A DNA stretch of 24,157 nucleotides from an uncultured Bacilli bacterium (GTDB lineage Bacteria; Bacillota_I; Bacilli_A; RF39; UBA660), in NCBI GenBank assembly GCA_910587725.1, contig CAJUNG010000028.1, positions 1 through 24,157 of the forward strand. Reading direction: 5' to 3'. Under the pieces are notes generated by a model, which saw only the letters and a list, made by a program, of their open reading frames with translations, searched no databases and had not been told where the DNA came from. This document shows positions 21,890-24,157 of this stretch, piece after piece. A program made the position numbers and the translations under genes. Numbering within the stretch: position 1 is the stretch's first letter; every line of letters starts with the position of its first letter.

Positions 21890-22386
21890 CAAGAGTTTTA
21901 TACCCTGGAAGTTTTGACCCAATTACGAAAGGACATATGAATATTATCGAGCAAGCAAATGGACTATTTGATGAGGTTGTGGTTGCTTGTTTACATAATC
22001 CTTTAAAGAAAAGTGGCCTTTTTACAATTCAAGAAAGAGTTGCGATGATTCAGGAAATCTACCAATCTGTCGACTCGATTCGTGTCATCACTGGATGGGG
22101 TGCTTCCGTAGATATTGCAGCATTATATGAGTGTAAAGCAATTATTCGAGGACTGCGAGATTCACGTGATTATGATTATGAAAGACAATTGCAGCGATTT
22201 AATAAAGATATGTCAACTCAACAAATTAATGCAGTTTGTTTCTTTCCCGATTCTGAATACCAATTTATTTCTTCTAGTGCGGTAAAAGAAGTACTCGGCC
22301 TAGGAAAGGATATTTCTAGATACGTAGATGATGTCGTTGCTAAAAAATTATACTTAAAAGTGGGAGGTAGAAATAATGGATGCTAA
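21886..22386 (+). CDS. coaD: Phosphopantetheine adenylyltransferase
   Basis: This 166-residue protein has the full CoaD pattern: YPGSFDPITKGHMNII (nucleotidyltransferase motif with the GH of the T/HxGH site), KKSGLFTIQERVAMI, IIRGLRDSRDYDYE (RGLR loop) and FISSSAVKEV. Length is typical. It joins ATP and 4'-phosphopantetheine to give dephospho-CoA and pyrophosphate. It begins inside the end of coaE (ATGA), so the last two CoA enzymes are translationally coupled. Its own 3' end overlaps the next gene by 11 bases. Confidence 0.96.
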   Translation: MTRVLYPGSFDPITKGHMNIIEQANGLFDEVVVACLHNPLKKSGLFTIQERVAMIQEIYQSVDSIRVITGWGASVDIAALYECKAIIRGLRDSRDYDYERQLQRFNKDMSTQQINAVCFFPDSEYQFISSSAVKEVLGLGKDISRYVDDVVAKKLYLKVGGRNNGC

Positions 22387-23152
22387 AGAATTGGTGATTA
22401 CTCCTTTAGGTACCGTATCTACTTATTGTACAAAGACAAAAAATTGTCCCGGATTTTTAGTTCAATGCGGAGAAAAGAATATTTTACTCGATTGTGGAAA
22501 TGGAATTTCTAAAGAATTAAATTTTCCTAAAGATTTAGAAGATTTAACGATAATTATTAGTCACTTACATTCTGACCATTATGGAGAGTTATTGAGTATT
22601 GCACAAACTTCCTATGTTTTTCATAAACTTGGATGGTTAAAAAATAAAATTTTAGTCTATATTCCAGAAGAAGATAAAGAAAAAAATCAAATCGATTTCG
22701 ACTACTTAGTTAATTTAGAAAAAGAAGGCTATTTACAAGTTATTCCTTATACAAAAAAAGATACTTTATCTTTTGCGGATTTGAATATCTGTTTTAATCG
22801 TAATCCGCATCCGATTGCTACTTATAGCACAAAAATTCAAGCAGGAGAAATAAATTTTGTCTATTCTAGCGATACAGGATTTCAAGGAAACTGCCTAGAA
22901 GAATTTGCCTATGGAGCAAATCTCTTACTATGTGAGTCTACATTTTTAAGGGGCCAGAAAAAAACAGAAGATTATCACCTATTTGCGTATGAAGCAGGTA
23001 TTATTGCAAGGAATGCCAATGTTGAAAAATTAGTGTTAACGCATTTTTGGCCAAGCATTGATAAAAGTCTATATGTTGAAGAAGCAAAGGAGTTTTTTGT
23101 CAATACTGAAAGTGCGGAAGAAGGGAAAAAGATTATTTTAAGAAAGAATTAA
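22376..23152 (+). CDS. Metallo-beta-lactamase-fold hydrolase (RNase Z/ElaC-like)
   Basis: This 258-residue protein has the MBL-fold metal ligands: HLHSDH (HxHxDH, about 62-67), HPIATYS, YSSDTGF (bridging Asp, about 162-168), LLCESTF and the last ligand in LTHFWPS. The NCPGFLVQCGEKNILLDCGNGIS start is typical of ElaC/RNase Z-like or phosphodiesterase-like members. True RNase Z would be somewhat longer and carry an exosite arm, not evident here; the substrate is therefore open. GGAGG lies eight bases before the ATG at 22376, inside coaD. It is the third gene of the coaE-coaD operon, which ends in a terminator at 23190-23229. Confidence 0.88.
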   Translation: MDAKELVITPLGTVSTYCTKTKNCPGFLVQCGEKNILLDCGNGISKELNFPKDLEDLTIIISHLHSDHYGELLSIAQTSYVFHKLGWLKNKILVYIPEEDKEKNQIDFDYLVNLEKEGYLQVIPYTKKDTLSFADLNICFNRNPHPIATYSTKIQAGEINFVYSSDTGFQGNCLEEFAYGANLLLCESTFLRGQKKTEDYHLFAYEAGIIARNANVEKLVLTHFWPSIDKSLYVEEAKEFFVNTESAEEGKKIILRKN

Positions 23153-23189
23153 TCTCCACATTAAGCAAAATTATTGATTAAGGGCCATT

Positions 23190-23229
23190 AAAAGAAACAA
23201 GACTTTCTAAGAAGGATACGTTTCTTTTT
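23190..23229 (+). terminator. Terminator of the coaE-coaD-hydrolase operon
   Basis: AAAAGAAAC (23190-23198) pairs with GTTTCTTTT (23220-23228), with an inner CTTTCT/AGAAGG hairpin, and T-rich sequence follows. It starts 37 bases after the hydrolase stop. Confidence 0.65.
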
Positions 23230-23320
23230 CTTTTTGAAAGAATCTTATTTTGGATTTAGGTCAAGTATTGGCTTGTAATGTTTCAAGAGTTTTAAATTCC
23301 AAAATCAAAAAAGTGGATGT

Positions 23321-23362
23321 AATAAAAATTTAGAACTTACAAATAAAAATTTAGAACTTACA
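23321..23362. repeat. Perfect 21-bp tandem duplication
   Basis: The 21-base unit beginning AATAAAAATTTAGAACTTAC occurs twice head to tail (23321-23341 and 23342-23362). It lies between the operon terminator and the small coiled-coil ORF, at the left edge of the probable mobile-element debris. Confidence 0.93.
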
Positions 23363-23382
23363 CATTTTTCTTGACAATCCCC

Positions 23383-23640
23383 TTACTTGTCTATCTCTTT
23401 TTTGCTACTTAAACAACTACGAATAAATGTTATCTGCACGGGGTTTTGTTCTTGCAGCTCTTTTGCGAATTGTTGCTTTAATTTTTCAAATTGCTTTTCT
23501 AAAAGTTTTCTCTCTTTTTTCGTTAGTTCGTTCTCATCAAGCATTTGTCTTATGGTTAGCATTTCAATAGATGTGTCTTTCATACTTTCCGTGATAGTAA
23601 ATTGTAAGTCTTTTAAGTTTTTTATATCATTTTCGTTCAT
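23383..23640 (-). CDS. Small coiled-coil protein of unknown function, 85 residues
   Basis: I do not recognise this protein. It is highly charged, almost entirely helical by composition, with a central heptad-like stretch (ENELTKKERKLLEKQFEKLK, about 35-54) and a less helical tail (QNPVQITFIRSCLSSKKE). AGGAG lies eight bases before the ATG, and the TAG that would end a one-base-shifted continuation of the upstream recombinase fragment overlaps this site, as expected for consecutive genes in one element. No membrane segment or DNA-binding motif is visible. It might be an accessory gene of the neighbouring recombinase, but that rests on position only. Confidence 0.62.
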   Translation of the reverse strand: MNENDIKNLKDLQFTITESMKDTSIEMLTIRQMLDENELTKKERKLLEKQFEKLKQQFAKELQEQNPVQITFIRSCLSSKKEIDK

Positions 23641-23719
23641 TTTTTATACTCCTATTCACATTTTACATAATTTTTTGTATATTTCAAAATGTGTTCCGAA
23701 TAGGTTTTATAATGGTTTC

Positions 23720-23839
23720 TTAATTTTTCTCACTTTGACGGGTTTGAGTACTCACTCTACAGTAGATAATCGCCTTATTATGATAAATTATATTATCAAA
23801 AACTTGTTGTTTTCTTTGTTCTAATTCAAAACCTTTCAT
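23720..23839 (-). pseudogene. Serine-recombinase N-terminal fragment (39 codons)
   Basis: On the minus strand an ATG at 23839, nine bases after GGAAAGGAA, opens a 39-codon frame ending in TAA at 23722-23720. Residues 22-31 read KAIIYCRVST, the start of the serine recombinase/resolvase catalytic domain where the Ser of RVS is the nucleophile, and QTR follows. Normal family members continue for well over a hundred residues, so this is a remnant. Inserting one A in the run of five A's just before the stop would carry the frame on to a TAG at the ribosome site of the 85-residue ORF, but the added ~25 residues show no recombinase motif I recognise. Alternatively it is a short protein in its own right. 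Confidence 0.6.
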
Positions 23840-23915
23840 TTAATATTTTCCTTTCCATTAACGTGTGTGTTTTGAAATAGATTTATTGTGAGTGATTATA
23901 GTTGCTTTCCATAAT

Positions 23916-24134
23916 TTATAATGATTGATTTACAAAATTTAATATTGCCGTTAAACTTCTTTTATTCTCTTTTTCAATACTCCCTATATAGAAATCATAC
24001 TTGTTTTTGCCATTCACAACGTTATTAAGCATAAAACATATAACATTTTTGCGTTTCTTTTTATTAACGAAAACAATCTTAAATGGTTCTATGAATGATA
24101 AGATGAACCACCCCGCTGCAGAGCAGACGGGGTA
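23916..24134 (-). pseudogene. Startless 72-codon reading frame, possible gene remnant
   Basis: Between an in-frame TGA (24137-24135) and a TAA (23918-23916) the minus strand is open for 72 codons. From codon 10 on the translation looks protein-like: SFIEPFKIVFVNKKKRKNV, then NGKNKYDFYIGSIEKENKRS and LTAILNFVNQSL. The only internal ATG is codon 35 (24032) and lacks a ribosome binding site. The first codons are formed by the G+C-rich hairpin and are probably not coding. I do not recognise a family; it resembles the C-terminal end of a decayed gene. Confidence 0.35.
24084..24133. other. Adjacent double hairpin, second one G+C rich
   Basis: TGGTTC (24084-24089) and GAACCA (24105-24110) form one stem. 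Directly next to it ACCCCG-CTGC-AGA-GCAG-A-CGGGGT (24110-24133) forms a ten-pair stem with a three-base loop and one bulged A. Neither strand has a T run, so it is not a standard terminator. Its composition contrasts with the A/T-rich surroundings. Confidence 0.7.
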
Positions 24135-24157
24135 TCACAAGGTGTTACAACATCAAG

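Larger units (their letters stand above)
23840..24157. other. A/T-rich right-end interval with no intact gene
   Basis: This 318-base interval holds the ribosome site of the recombinase fragment at its left, a 72-codon frame without a start codon (23916-24134, minus) and a double hairpin (24084-24133). I see no tRNA, no complete gene and no terminator with a T run. The right end is probably part of a degraded mobile element that continues outside the window. Confidence 0.6.

Noticed and set aside
23387..23824. Plus-strand ORF of 145 codons rich in Ser, Phe and Cys
   Set aside because: It is the shadow of the coiled-coil ORF and the recombinase fragment on the other strand; such composition is typical of antisense reading of Lys/Glu-rich genes.
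1..24157. CRISPR array, tRNA, rRNA or complete insertion sequence
   Set aside because: No regularly spaced repeats, cloverleaf-like sequences, rRNA segments or intact transposase were seen on either strand.

Overview
The window looks like chromosomal DNA from a low-G+C, Gram-positive Firmicute, probably a gut-type Bacilli or Erysipelotrichia relative. The sequence is about one third G+C by eye. Shine-Dalgarno sites are purine-rich (AGGAGG type), and TGA is used as an ordinary stop (for example at the 3' ends of the LysR, ABC ATPase and coaE genes), so this is not the Mycoplasma code. A thioester-domain adhesin with a C-terminal VPKTG sorting signal points to a single-membrane cell wall. No rRNA, tRNA, CRISPR array or complete mobile element was seen.

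Left end (1-5387, minus strand): a tandem family of three membrane-anchored proteins, with the first bases of a probable fourth at the edge. Each has one N-terminal membrane segment, a stalk, and a C-terminal head resembling formylglycine-generating enzyme/C-type lectin folds but without a catalytic cysteine pair. Two members are identical at nucleotide level over 650 bp (stalk) but differ in their heads. The heads are mosaic, with a locally G+C-richer, substitution-dense C-terminal segment. This is the most unusual part of the window. Upstream on the same strand lie a hybrid histidine kinase and an acyltransferase-like gene joined by a one-base stop/start overlap (5589-8596). The kinase ends in a clear terminator, and the surface family has its own candidate promoter.

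Middle (8758-18284): a SWIM/SNF2 helicase-like ATPase (minus), a VanZ-RDD fusion membrane protein (plus), an unrecognised 155-residue protein (minus) that shares a bidirectional terminator with the VanZ gene, a 920-residue thioester/Cna-B adhesin (plus), a FkbM-type methyltransferase (plus) and a small probable PH-domain protein (plus) with a near-consensus promoter and a strong terminator.

Right part (18327-23229): a GntR-ABC ATPase-ABC permease operon (minus) with a palindromic operator between its -35 and -10; a LysR regulator (minus) divergent from a coaE-coaD-metallo-hydrolase operon (plus). coaE and coaD encode the last and the next-to-last steps of coenzyme A synthesis and overlap by four bases.

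Right edge (23230-24157): what appears to be debris of a mobile element. It holds a perfect 21-bp tandem repeat, a small coiled-coil ORF, a 39-codon fragment bearing the start of a serine-recombinase active site, a 72-codon ORF without a start, and a G+C-rich double hairpin at the limit of the window. All functional calls rest on motif recognition by eye; no database search was possible.
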